From Terrihalobacillus insolitus (GTDB taxonomy: Bacteria; Bacillota; Bacilli; Bacillales; Amphibacillaceae), in NCBI RefSeq assembly GCF_028416575.1, contig NZ_JAMQKB010000002.1, positions 248,001-312,000 on the forward strand: a stretch of 64,000 bases of DNA, in the 5' to 3' direction. Both the position numbers and the translations under genes were made by a program. Below the pieces are notes generated by a model. It was not told the DNA's origin. It saw only the letters and a program-made list of their open reading frames with translations, and made no database searches. Below, piece by piece: positions 1-8,114 of the stretch (its first letter is position 1; each line of letters begins with the position of its first letter).

Positions 1-233
1 GATAACTTTTTCACTCGCTCAAGCTCTTCTATCCCAAGGGAAATAATTTGTGTGTACAATTCTTTTTCCTGCTCCTCAAGTTGGACTAAAGGCTCTTGTT
101 GTTCCTGGAAATCTTTTTCTAAAGCTACCGTTTCCTCTAAGTGGTTGTACATTTTTTCTGCAGTTGAAGTGTCGTTACAAGCGCTAAGTAGTAACACGAA
201 AAAGATGATCGTGAAAAGCTTTTTGAATAACAC
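1..233 (-). CDS. ykyA: YkyA-like lipoprotein, 5' part only
   Basis: The window edge cuts this gene, leaving the first 77 codons. It starts with GTG, seven bases after a strong AAAGGAGG ribosome site. The peptide begins with a short basic and hydrophobic signal and the lipobox LLSAC, so it should be lipidated on Cys and anchored outside the membrane. A Glu/Gln/Lys-rich, coiled-coil-like stretch follows. In Bacillus, ykyA (putative cell-wall-binding lipoprotein) lies beside the deformylase gene, as here, with pdhA beyond it. The identity rests on the lipobox, composition and synteny; the function is not established. Confidence 0.75.
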   Translation of the reverse strand, partial: MLFKKLFTIIFFVLLLSACNDTSTAEKMYNHLEETVALEKDFQEQQEPLVQLEEQEKELYTQIISLGIEELERVKKL

Positions 234-341
234 GGTGGTTCCTCCTTTAATGATGTCGTTGCAATTGATGAATGGATTTCTACCTTTAATAGTATATCAC
301 TAAGCTAGCTGGAATGACCCATGAATTTATTTGTTTTCTTG

Positions 342-355
342 AACACATATGTGTT
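342..355. promoter_or_regulatory. 14-bp perfect palindrome between ykyA and def
   Basis: AACACATATGTGTT is a perfect palindrome in the divergent ykyA/def intergenic region. It could be a regulator-binding site, but I know no regulator with this consensus in the group and chance occurrence is possible. Confidence 0.25.
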
Positions 356-432
356 ATTTCCATATCATTTACCATAAACTATCTTATGACTTGGGTGTTT
401 AATTTATGTCTAGTATTAGGTGTGTTCCTTTT

Positions 433-462
433 TTACACAGATTATCAAGAGGACGTTATAAT
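433..462 (+). promoter_or_regulatory. Candidate sigma-A promoter for def
   Basis: TTACAC (433-438) and a perfect TATAAT (457-462) are 18 bases apart, about 65 bases before the def start codon. The -10 box is perfect and the -35 box is weak. Confidence 0.4.
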
Positions 463-526
463 ACCACTACATTTTGATTATATGTTAGACTAATACTCAC
501 TAAAGATCGTTGTGAGGAGTGATGGA

Positions 527-1075
527 ATGATTACCATGGATGATATTGTTCGAGAAGGTAATCCAATCTTAACACAGGTGGCAACAAAAGTAGAGTTGCC
601 TCCAACTAGTGAAGAAATAGATACACTAAAGGAAATGCTGATGTACTTAAAAAACAGTCAGGATCCAGAAATTGCGGAGCAATACGAACTAAGACCAGGG
701 GTGGGGCTAGCAGCACCTCAAATTGGCATTTCAAAGCGAATGATTGCTGTTCACTTTGATGACTTAGACGAAAAAATCAGTCACGGTTTATTTAATCCCC
801 GTATTGTAAGCCACTCTGTTGAAAAAGCATATCTTACATCTGGAGAGGGTTGTTTATCCGTTGATCGAGAAGTACCTGGGTATGTGCCTCGTTATGCTCG
901 GATTACGGTTAAGGGAACAAATATAGAAGGCGAAGAACTTAAATTGCGTTTGAAAGGATACGCCTCCATCGTAATACAACATGAAATTGATCACCTAAAC
1001 GGTATCATGTTTTACGATCACATTAATCCAGATAACCCATTTGAAAAGCCAGAAAACGCTATTGCTTTGGATTAA
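527..1075 (+). CDS. def: Peptide deformylase
   Basis: Removes the N-formyl group from the initiator methionine of nascent proteins, a metal-dependent cytosolic reaction. All three family motifs are present: GVGLAAPQ (about residues 58-65), EGCLS (107-111, Cys metal ligand) and HEIDH (152-156, two His ligands and catalytic Glu). The 182-residue length and the insertion after the first helix fit the YkrB/DefB type. I chose the ATG at 527, not the in-frame GTG at 512, because AGGAG at 515-519 is correctly spaced for it and the resulting N-terminus (MITMDDIVREG) matches the family. It converges with the HAD gene downstream. Confidence 0.95.
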   Translation: MITMDDIVREGNPILTQVATKVELPPTSEEIDTLKEMLMYLKNSQDPEIAEQYELRPGVGLAAPQIGISKRMIAVHFDDLDEKISHGLFNPRIVSHSVEKAYLTSGEGCLSVDREVPGYVPRYARITVKGTNIEGEELKLRLKGYASIVIQHEIDHLNGIMFYDHINPDNPFEKPENAIALD

Positions 1076-1077
1076 CG

Positions 1078-1107
1078 GGAAGGACCAGTTTGTTGCTGGT
1101 GCCTTCC
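1078..1107. terminator. Hairpin between convergent def and HAD genes
   Basis: GGAAGGACCAG pairs with CTGGTGCCTTCC around a short loop, with one imperfect position. It lies exactly between two convergent stop codons, so it probably ends both transcripts. The U-tract is weak on either side. Confidence 0.5.
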
Positions 1108-1887
1108 TTACTTTGTTAATAATCCCAAATGGCGTAATCCTTTTACGATACCTCCATTGTCTACATCATCTGTTACATAATCGGCTATCTGCTTCAATTC
1201 TTCTATCGCATTGCCCATTGCAATACCCGTACCAACATGTTTGATCATTTCCAAATCGTTAAGCCCATCCCCAAATGCATATGAATCTTCCACTTTCAAA
1301 CCACTAGCCTCTATTAATTTTTCTACACCAACTGCCTTTGAACCACCATTTGGTAAGACATCGCAAGAATAATCATGCCACCGAATGAATCGTAACTGTT
1401 CACTAGCATTCACATATGAAGCTTCTTCTTTATCTTTGCAGAAAAGTAGTGCCTGATAAATAGTCGTTTTATGAAGAAAGTCTGGGTCTACTTCTGGATA
1501 ATGGAATTTTAAAGATGCTAAGCTATTTTTAATATCAGGATGACCTTCAATCGAAGCTTTCATATCATTATTTGTCATAAATACCATCGGGTGGCCGCCA
1601 CTTGTTGCCTGTTTATAGAGTGTTACGAGATTCGTTTTAGTAATCGGATGCTCATAAACTGTTTCACCTTCAAAAACAACGTATTGTCCATTAAAACTGA
1701 CAAATGATTCAATAGCTAATTTTTTGCGTATATCCTCAAACATAAACGGCGCTCGCCCAGTTGCAATTGCAACATATATACCACATTCTTTAAGAAGTTC
1801 AATTGCTCTAACTGTTTCTCTTGGAATATCCTTATTGTGATCCACCAACGTACCATCTATATCAAAGAATACAATTTTATTGTTCAC
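1108..1887 (-). CDS. ykrA: HAD-superfamily phosphatase, Cof type (YkrA-like)
   Basis: A 259-residue cytosolic HAD hydrolase of the IIB (Cof) subfamily. Motif I is DIDGT (Asp9 nucleophile, Asp11 acid/base), and the C-terminal motif IV is GDGLNDLEM, which holds Mg2+. The large insert between them is the C2-type cap typical of sugar-phosphate or flavin-phosphate phosphatases. The substrate cannot be told from sequence. Its place beside def and rpoY matches ykrA of B. subtilis. A ribosome site (GGGGG) precedes the ATG. Confidence 0.85.
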   Translation of the reverse strand: MNNKIVFFDIDGTLVDHNKDIPRETVRAIELLKECGIYVAIATGRAPFMFEDIRKKLAIESFVSFNGQYVVFEGETVYEHPITKTNLVTLYKQATSGGHPMVFMTNNDMKASIEGHPDIKNSLASLKFHYPEVDPDFLHKTTIYQALLFCKDKEEASYVNASEQLRFIRWHDYSCDVLPNGGSKAVGVEKLIEASGLKVEDSYAFGDGLNDLEMIKHVGTGIAMGNAIEELKQIADYVTDDVDNGGIVKGLRHLGLLTK

Positions 1888-2013
1888 GTATATCCCCCAT
1901 TATTACTGTATTTGGCAAAGCCTTCGTTCAAAACTTATCTGATCAACATACTATTAGTTATACCATTATTCAATGTCCGACGTATAAGAAAATGCAATAT
2001 GCAAAAAATATCC

Positions 2014-2097
2014 TTAAAGAGGATATTCAAAAAGTCACCAAATGATAAGCTGTGCATCTGCTTGATTCTAATTCGGCGACTTTTGAACACGCATTAA
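2014..2097. mobile_element. Internally deleted MITE copy (84 bp)
   Basis: TTAA at both edges encloses terminal inverted repeats: TTCAAAAAGTCACC on one side and GGCGACTTTTGAA on the other, with a core of only about 30 bases. Read in reverse complement, its left half matches the left end of the 287-bp element at 27568-27854 and its right half (ATGCACAGCTTATCATTTGG) matches that element's right end. It is therefore an internally deleted copy in the opposite orientation, without coding capacity. Confidence 0.75.
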
Positions 2098-2236
2098 GAA
2101 AAGAAATTTGATTTGTTTGCACTGTTTCTATTTCAATCTGAACGAAACCATATTATACTATACATTAGAGGGATTGGATCGGTATTCGTTTTTTTGTTGC
2201 TTTTCTTTGGTATAAGGAAAGGGGCTGAAAGAAATA

Positions 2237-2329
2237 ATGTTAAAACGTTTAAAGGAGAAGCTAAAAAAACGCTGGAAGGATTTTATTGGCCAAAAGCGTG
2301 TTCCTACTACGTACGATAACGATTTTTAA
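2237..2329 (+). CDS. Possible 30-residue basic peptide
   Basis: A short reading frame with a very basic, amphipathic N-terminal half (MLKRLKEKLKKRWKDF) and a polar C-terminus ending TYDNDF. A purine-rich AAAGGGG lies upstream, though further from the ATG than ideal. It is the only plausible gene in the gap between the MITE and rpoY. I do not recognise a family with confidence. It could be a real small protein or a chance frame. Confidence 0.35.
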   Translation: MLKRLKEKLKKRWKDFIGQKRVPTTYDNDF

Positions 2330-2440
2330 TAGGTTTCCTGTTGACTAATATTAGGTACTTTCTGACAAAATAAACAAAAAACTATTAGCTATGATGTACA
2401 AAAAAGAGAAAAGAACACCAAAGTTAGGAGAGGTTTAAAC

Positions 2441-2653
2441 ATGATTTTTAAAGTAATGTATCAGGAACTTCCAAATGAAATTCCTGTTCGCGAACGTACA
2501 AAAAGCTTGTATTTTGAAGCTCAATCTCAACGTGAAGTACGCCAAAAACTCTCCGATCGTAGTATTAATATTGAATTTATCCAGCAGTTAGACGATGCGC
2601 ATCTTGCTTACGAAAAAAATTCTCCAAATTTTAAAGTGGAGAATGCCTCGTAA
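2441..2653 (+). CDS. rpoY: RNA polymerase epsilon subunit
   Basis: A 70-residue protein of the YkzG/RpoY family, the small epsilon subunit that binds RNA polymerase in Firmicutes. The start ([20 protein letters not shown]) and the [13 protein letters not shown] stretch are characteristic. AGGAGAGG lies just before the ATG. Its TAA overlaps the rnjA ATG by one base (TAATG), so the two are translationally coupled, the conserved arrangement in Bacillus. What epsilon does in transcription is debated. Confidence 0.93.
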   Translation: MIFKVMYQELPNEIPVRERTKSLYFEAQSQREVRQKLSDRSINIEFIQQLDDAHLAYEKNSPNFKVENAS

Positions 2654-4320
2654 TGAAATTTGTTAAAAATGACCAAGCTGCTGTCTTTGCATTAGGTGGC
2701 TTAGGTGAAATTGGGAAAAACACATATGGAGTACAGTTCCAAGACGAAATTATTCTCATCGATGCTGGGATTAAATTTCCTGAAGATGAACTACTCGGAA
2801 TTGACTATGTAATTCCAGATTACACCTACCTTGTGCAAAATCAAGATAAAATAAAGGGATTGTTTGTAACGCATGGTCACGAAGATCATATTGGCGGCAT
2901 CCCTTATCTATTAAGGGAAATTAACATCCCTATATACGCTGGAAAACTCGCGATCGGAATTCTAAAAAACAAATTAGATGAACATGGCCTTTTACGGAAT
3001 GCAACGATTCACACCATTCAAGAAGACGATATCATTAAATTCCGTAAAACGTCAGTAACCTTTTTCCGTACAACACATAGCATTCCCGATTCTTTCGGGA
3101 TCGTAGTTAAAACACCACCAGGTAATATTGTGCAAACAGGTGACTTCAAGTTCGATTTTACACCTGTTGGCGAACCTGCAAATCTTGCCAAAATGGCCGA
3201 AATTGGTAATGAAGGTGTCCTTTGTTTATTGTCAGATAGTACCAACAGCGAAGTCCCAGGTTTTACCAAATCCGAACGAGTCGTTGCGAAAAGTATTGAC
3301 GATATATTTGGGAGAGTGAACGGTAGACTGATTTTTGCAACCTTCGCTTCTAATATTCATCGACTTCAACAGGTAGTAGAAGCATCCGTGAAACACAATC
3401 GTAAAGTAGCCGTTTTTGGAAGAAGCATGGAAGCAAATATTAAAATCGGACAAGATTTGGGATATATCCGTGCGCCTAAAGATACTTTTATCGATGCCCA
3501 GCAAATAAATCGTCTACCTGCACATGAGGTAACGATATTGTGTACTGGGTCACAAGGAGAACCGATGGCTGCCTTATCTAGAGTGGCTAATGGTACTCAT
3601 CGCCAAATTCAAATTATTCCAGGAGATACCGTTGTATTTTCATCCTCTCCAATCCCAGGCAATAATGTAAGTGTAAGTCGTACCATTAATATGTTGTACC
3701 GCGCAGGTGCAGAAGTTATTCATGGACCGCTAAATGATATCCATACATCTGGACATGGAAGTCAGGAAGAGCAAAAAATGATGCTTCGATTAATGAAGCC
3801 AAAGTATTTCATGCCTATCCATGGTGAATACCGAATGCTAAAAGAACATACAAAGTTAGCTCAAGCAACTGATATTGATCCTGGCAACTGTTTTGTGATG
3901 GATATTGGTGACGTTTTAGCACTAGGAAAAGATAGTGCGATGATCGCTGGAAAAATCCCTTCTGGCTCAATTTATGTTGACGGAAGTGGAATTGGCGATA
4001 TTGGAAACATTGTATTAAGAGATCGTAGAATTCTTTCAGAAGAGGGATTAGTTATTGTAGTCGTTAGCATTAACATGAAAGAATTTAAAATCGCTTCTGG
4101 CCCAGACATCATATCACGAGGATTCGTATATATGAGGGAGTCAGAGGATTTAATTAATGAAGCACAAAAAATTGTATCCTCACACCTCGATAAAGTAATG
4201 GAAAGAAGAACGACACAATGGTCAGAAATAAAAAATGAAATCACAGATACGATCGCTCCATTTTTATATGAAAAAACGAAGAGAAAGCCAATGATATTAC
4301 CGATTATCATGGAGATTTAA
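2653..4320 (+). CDS. rnjA: Ribonuclease J1
   Basis: A 555-residue metallo-beta-lactamase/beta-CASP RNase with 5'-to-3' exonuclease and endonuclease activity in mRNA turnover and RNA maturation. The zinc motif THGHEDH (His74, His76, Asp78, His79) is intact. Further metal-site and beta-CASP motifs ([29 protein letters not shown]) follow in order, and length matches RNase J1 (555). It is coupled to rpoY by a one-base overlap. The stop codon lies inside the first arm of a 24-bp terminator stem. Confidence 0.97.
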   Translation: MKFVKNDQAAVFALGGLGEIGKNTYGVQFQDEIILIDAGIKFPEDELLGIDYVIPDYTYLVQNQDKIKGLFVTHGHEDHIGGIPYLLREINIPIYAGKLAIGILKNKLDEHGLLRNATIHTIQEDDIIKFRKTSVTFFRTTHSIPDSFGIVVKTPPGNIVQTGDFKFDFTPVGEPANLAKMAEIGNEGVLCLLSDSTNSEVPGFTKSERVVAKSIDDIFGRVNGRLIFATFASNIHRLQQVVEASVKHNRKVAVFGRSMEANIKIGQDLGYIRAPKDTFIDAQQINRLPAHEVTILCTGSQGEPMAALSRVANGTHRQIQIIPGDTVVFSSSPIPGNNVSVSRTINMLYRAGAEVIHGPLNDIHTSGHGSQEEQKMMLRLMKPKYFMPIHGEYRMLKEHTKLAQATDIDPGNCFVMDIGDVLALGKDSAMIAGKIPSGSIYVDGSGIGDIGNIVLRDRRILSEEGLVIVVVSINMKEFKIASGPDIISRGFVYMRESEDLINEAQKIVSSHLDKVMERRTTQWSEIKNEITDTIAPFLYEKTKRKPMILPIIMEI

Positions 4321-4369
4321 CGATAAGAAAAACCCTTTGCTAAATAGCAAAGGGTTTTTCTTATCGTTA
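4318..4369. terminator. Bidirectional terminator, 24-bp perfect stem
   Basis: Bases 4318-4341 and 4346-4369 are perfect complements around the loop AAAT. The stem carries runs of A and T flanking CCCTTTGCT, so a U-rich end exists in both directions. It separates rnjA (+) from ktrC (-) and includes the rnjA stop codon. Confidence 0.85.
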
Positions 4370-4376
4370 AATCACG

Positions 4377-4411
4377 ACCTCTTAACAAGTATGAATACAC
4401 ACTTAAGAGGT
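4377..4411. terminator. Second hairpin downstream of ktrC
   Basis: ACCTCTTAA and TTAAGAGGT form a 9-bp stem with a 17-base loop. It lies between the rnjA terminator and the ktrC stop, and probably backs up termination of ktrC. Confidence 0.45.
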
Positions 4412-4422
4412 TTTCAAGATTT

Positions 4423-5094
4423 TTAATCTTCATCGTCCACAACTAGATGTTTTTCAAAACGTGAAATATCCTTATCTGCACCAATGACAATCAATATGTC
4501 ATTTTCGTGTATAAGCTCTGTAGCCATAGGAGATACATTTATTTCCTTTTCTTGTTTAATAGCTACTACGTTGCATCCATACTTCGCGCGAATATCAAGT
4601 TCAACCAGTGTCTTGCCACTCATTTTTTTTCCTGCTTTTACCTCGACAATGCTGTGATCATCCGATAATTCTAAATGGTCTAATATATTATTCGAAATAA
4701 TACTATGAGCAATTCGTTTCCCCATATCGCGCTCAGGATGAACTACTTGATCTGCTCCAATTTTATTTAGCACTTTCTCATGATAATCATTTTGTGCCTT
4801 TACTGTTATTTTATTTATACCCAATTCTTTTAACATTAAAGTAGTAAGAATGCTAGCCTGAATATTGTCCCCAATTGCAACAATTACATGATCAATATTC
4901 CGGATTCCTAGTTCTATTAACACTTTTTCATCTGTAGTATCTGCTATGACAGCGTGGGAAGCAATATTTTTAAATTCAGAAACTTTTTCTTCTTCTATGT
5001 CGATGGCAAGAACCTCCATCCCTTCATTGCTTAGCTCCCTGCAAATACTACCACCAAAGCGGCCTAGTCCGATAACAGCAAATTCTCTTTTCAT
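4423..5094 (-). CDS. ktrC: Ktr potassium channel regulatory subunit KtrC
   Basis: A 223-residue cytosolic RCK protein that gates a KtrB/KtrD-type membrane potassium channel. The N-terminal Rossmann fold carries GLGRFGG (residues 9-15), which binds ATP/ADP or NAD(H). The C-terminal RCK_C (TrkA-C) domain, about 135-220, is the place where c-di-AMP binds in homologues. The sequence follows B. subtilis KtrC closely in most blocks (for example VKAQNDYHEKVL and HPERDMGKRIAH). No channel subunit is adjacent, as is usual for ktrC. KtrC also neighbours rnjA in B. subtilis. Confidence 0.92.
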   Translation of the reverse strand: MKREFAVIGLGRFGGSICRELSNEGMEVLAIDIEEEKVSEFKNIASHAVIADTTDEKVLIELGIRNIDHVIVAIGDNIQASILTTLMLKELGINKITVKAQNDYHEKVLNKIGADQVVHPERDMGKRIAHSIISNNILDHLELSDDHSIVEVKAGKKMSGKTLVELDIRAKYGCNVVAIKQEKEINVSPMATELIHENDILIVIGADKDISRFEKHLVVDDED

Positions 5095-5163
5095 TACTCA
5101 TCCTCCATCCTTATCGCCTTCCATAAGCAGTCTATCACATTTTTAAACAAGAAGGGAGTCAAC

Positions 5164-6177
5164 TTATTTTTTTCCTTTTACATAATCTGCGTCAAACAAA
5201 AACATTTTCATGAGCAACAGTAATGACGGAATCAAAAGGAATAACCCTAAAATAAAGGCAATTACTAATGCATAACCCATTGATTCATGGGTAGCACCAT
5301 CATAAATGGTGATATATGGCTCAAGTAAATATGGTAAATGCCCAGCCCCATAGCCGAAAAACGCGAAGAAAAATTGAAACATAACACATAGAAAAGCGAT
5401 TCCATAAAGCTTACCTTGAAAAATAAGCCAGATTGCCAATGAAAAGAAGCCAATGGACAGTCCAAACACCCACCATAAATCAATTAAATTCATATAGTGC
5501 CTTGGGTTATGTTGGCTTAAAGCGATAAAGGTTGTAAGACTAGCAATAATCGTTGGAACACTCCAAAATAACGCGTAGTTGCGAACCAATGCTAGAGCTT
5601 GTTTATCATTCGCTCGATTGGCATAAAATGTTAAAAAGGTTGCACTAATAAATAATACCGAAACAATTGCTAAAAATACAACACTCCATGAATATGGACT
5701 TGTTAATAGCTTCTTTGTCATTAGGATTACACCGTTTTCTGTTTCCTGAATAAAACCACCCTCTGAGATCGTCAGCGCAGTAGATAAGGATGCAGGAATA
5801 AGCAGACCCGTTGCACCATATAAAAACAAATAAACCGGATTTTCCTTCGAACCATAGTTCTCAAATGCATAAAACGAACCTCTAATTGCCAATAGTACAA
5901 TGGCAATACTCCCAGGTACGAGTAAGGTTTGTCCAAAGTAATAAGCAGTATCGGGAAAAAAACCGACCAAACCGACAAAGAAAAAAACGAAAAAAACGTT
6001 GGTCACTTCCCAAACAGGTGATAAGTAACGAGAAATTAGTTTGTTGATTACATGATCTTTCTTTGTCCGCTTGGCATAGTAAGCAAAAAAGCCGGCCCCG
6101 AAATCAATAGAAGCTACAATTAAATATCCGTAAAGAAATAACCATAATGCGGTAATTCCAATCATTACGTAGTCCAT
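5164..6177 (-). CDS. cydB: Cytochrome bd-type quinol oxidase subunit II
   Basis: A 337-residue integral membrane protein with about eight or nine hydrophobic segments, opening with ITALWLFLYGYLIVASIDFGAG, a CydB hallmark. It partners CydA in the membrane quinol oxidase that reduces O2 to water without proton pumping. It overlaps the end of cydA by 13 bases, so the subunits are coupled. The length and N-terminus resemble the YthB/CioB group. Confidence 0.93.
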   Translation of the reverse strand: MDYVMIGITALWLFLYGYLIVASIDFGAGFFAYYAKRTKKDHVINKLISRYLSPVWEVTNVFFVFFFVGLVGFFPDTAYYFGQTLLVPGSIAIVLLAIRGSFYAFENYGSKENPVYLFLYGATGLLIPASLSTALTISEGGFIQETENGVILMTKKLLTSPYSWSVVFLAIVSVLFISATFLTFYANRANDKQALALVRNYALFWSVPTIIASLTTFIALSQHNPRHYMNLIDLWWVFGLSIGFFSLAIWLIFQGKLYGIAFLCVMFQFFFAFFGYGAGHLPYLLEPYITIYDGATHESMGYALVIAFILGLFLLIPSLLLLMKMFLFDADYVKGKK

Positions 6178-7529
6178 TTTGAATCATCCTTTTTTGTCAC
6201 ATTTGGATATCGGTGTTCTAGTTCTAGTTCCACTGGATTATTTCGAAACATTTTCCGAAGAACAACAACACAAGTTACCCCAAGCGCAGTATACAGCGCT
6301 AAAAAGAGTAGGAACATCAGGCCTACGTTTGGTGAGGTTGTTGCACCTTCCGCAACCTTCATATAGCCTTTTAATATCCATGGTTGCCGTCCAACCTCTG
6401 CATAAATCCAACCGAATTCTATTCCCAGCATTGCTAAGGGACCATTTGCAACAAGTAACCAAAGTAACGGCTTATTCAATTCATTCCATTTTTTTAGCCT
6501 CATGAACAGGATATACAAGAGTGAAACTCCAATACCATACATTCCTATCGTTATCATAAAGTCAAACATATAGTGTATCCATAAAGGAGGGGTTAGGGAT
6601 TCTGGGAATTGATCTAGGCCAGTAACTTCACTGTTAAAGTCACCATTAGCTAAAAAGCTGAGCAATTTAGGGAATCTTATTCCACCTACAATTTCATTGC
6701 TTTCATTCAGCCTTCCAAACATTATTAAATCTGCACCCTCTTCTGTTTCAAACAACCATTCAGCAGCAGCTAATTTTTCTGGCTGGTTCTCAGCCAAATA
6801 CTTAGCCGAAAAGTCACCAGCAACTGCTGTCAAGATACCAAACATAAGTGTTAACGTAACTGTTAATTTTAACGCCTTACGATGATATACATTTGATTTC
6901 TTACGTAAGATACTATAGGCAGCAATTGCTGCTAAAATGGCTGCAGACGTAAAGTAAGAAGATGTTAACACATGTGCAACCTTTGTTGGTGTTGCTGGAT
7001 TTAGCATAGCTGCAATAGGATCTATCGTTGTTATCGTTCTCCCCTCAAGTGTAAAGCCTTGAGGTGCGTTCATAAAAGCATTCACAGTCGTAATAAAAAC
7101 CGCAGACATACCAGAACCAATGACGACTGGGATGGACAATAGCCAATGGTAAATTGGTTTTTTAAATCGATCCCACGTATAAAGATAAGCACCTAAAAAA
7201 ATTGCTTCAAAGAAAAACGCAAATGTCTCTAAAAAAAGTGGCAAGCTTATCACATTACCAGCAATCTGCATAAAGCTTGGCCATAATAAAGACAGCTGTA
7301 ACCCAATAGCAGTACCTGTTACGACCCCAATAGCTACGGTAATAACAAATCCGCGCGTCCACCTGCGTGCTAAAAGAATGTAGTGCGAATCCTTTTTCTT
7401 AATACCTATATACTCTGCGATAGAAACCATGAGTGGTACCCCTACCCCGATGGTAGCGAAGATGATATGAAACACAAGTGTTAAAGACGTTAACATACGA
7501 CTCAATACCACAGAATCCAATTCAGGCAT
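6165..7529 (-). CDS. cydA: Cytochrome bd-type quinol oxidase subunit I (short Q-loop)
   Basis: A 454-residue membrane subunit carrying the haems. His21 (FHIIFATIGVG) matches the b595 ligand, a second His lies in KVAHVLTSSYF, and the quinol-site motif EFGWIYAEVGRQPW is intact. The loop between helices 6 and 7 is short, as in the CioA/YthA cyanide-insensitive class. That assignment is inference from length. AGGGATAG precedes the ATG. No cydC or cydD is adjacent. A Rex-type operator lies about 150 bases upstream, so induction at high NADH or low oxygen is expected. Confidence 0.93.
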   Translation of the reverse strand: MPELDSVVLSRMLTSLTLVFHIIFATIGVGVPLMVSIAEYIGIKKKDSHYILLARRWTRGFVITVAIGVVTGTAIGLQLSLLWPSFMQIAGNVISLPLFLETFAFFFEAIFLGAYLYTWDRFKKPIYHWLLSIPVVIGSGMSAVFITTVNAFMNAPQGFTLEGRTITTIDPIAAMLNPATPTKVAHVLTSSYFTSAAILAAIAAYSILRKKSNVYHRKALKLTVTLTLMFGILTAVAGDFSAKYLAENQPEKLAAAEWLFETEEGADLIMFGRLNESNEIVGGIRFPKLLSFLANGDFNSEVTGLDQFPESLTPPLWIHYMFDFMITIGMYGIGVSLLYILFMRLKKWNELNKPLLWLLVANGPLAMLGIEFGWIYAEVGRQPWILKGYMKVAEGATTSPNVGLMFLLFLALYTALGVTCVVVLRKMFRNNPVELELEHRYPNVTKKDDSKWTT

Positions 7530-7678
7530 ATCTATCCCTCCGTTCTTTTAAATTGAACAACCTCTTTAATGTGAAAAAAGCTTCTTCTTCTTTTTATAAC
7601 CCTAATTATTTTATGCTAAACAGTTACTTTTAGTATAAACCCTACATGTTCCGTATAATTAAAATAAAGCTGACACTT

Positions 7679-7696
7679 TTGTGACATTATTCACAA
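7679..7696. promoter_or_regulatory. Rex operator upstream of cydAB
   Basis: TTGTGACATTATTCACAA is an interrupted palindrome that matches the redox repressor Rex consensus (TTGTGAAAT/ATTTCACAA) at all but one or two positions. Rex represses cyd operons in Gram-positive bacteria until NADH rises, so both site and target agree. Confidence 0.75.
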
Positions 7697-7716
7697 ACTT
7701 TATTTTCATTAAAATA

Positions 7717-7744
7717 GGCAGACGCCTCTTTACCGACGTCCGCC
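7717..7744 (-). terminator. Terminator after the YfhD-like gene
   Basis: GGCAGACGC and the downstream GACGTCCGCC arm form a GC-rich stem with G-U pairs. On the minus strand the stem is followed by TATTTTAAT. It separates the YfhD-like gene from the cyd promoter. Confidence 0.5.
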
Positions 7745-7765
7745 ATTATATTAAATGTTTATTGC

Positions 7766-7936
7766 TTATTTACCTTTTACTCGTCGATCAGCTGCTTTAG
7801 CCCTTTCCTGCGCTTCTAAATCTTCATGATCTGCGAGCTCCTGTGAAAATTCAATATCACGACCGTCTGGCGTGATCTCCTGTTTATCTGTCCCATTATT
7901 TTTGCTTCTCGTCTGTTGGTTTCTAGTACGGCTCAT
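7766..7936 (-). CDS. YfhD-like small protein
   Basis: A 56-residue, highly charged soluble protein. Its second half (DGRDIEFSQELADHEDLEAQ) carries the pattern of the YfhD family found in spore-forming bacilli. I start it at the ATG at 7936, preceded by AAGGGG; an upstream in-frame ATG at 8017 lacks a good ribosome site and would add a non-conserved extension. The function is unknown. The family assignment is from memory of the motif. Confidence 0.6.
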   Translation of the reverse strand: MSRTRNQQTRSKNNGTDKQEITPDGRDIEFSQELADHEDLEAQERAKAADRRVKGK

Positions 7937-8114
7937 TCGAATCCCCTTTCTAACCAATAATTTGAACAGTTCCTGCTCATTTTTATGTTTTCCAAATTGA
8001 CAATAAAGTATGAACATCTCGCTTGGATTTGCTTTATATACTTCATTGCCACCAGCAACACATAGTCAAAAAGAAAACCCTCACCATAAATGGCAAGAGC
8101 ATTACATACATACG

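Noticed and set aside
2113..2319. 68-codon frame upstream of rpoY
   Set aside because: No ribosome site; the other frame at 2237-2329 has a more protein-like composition.
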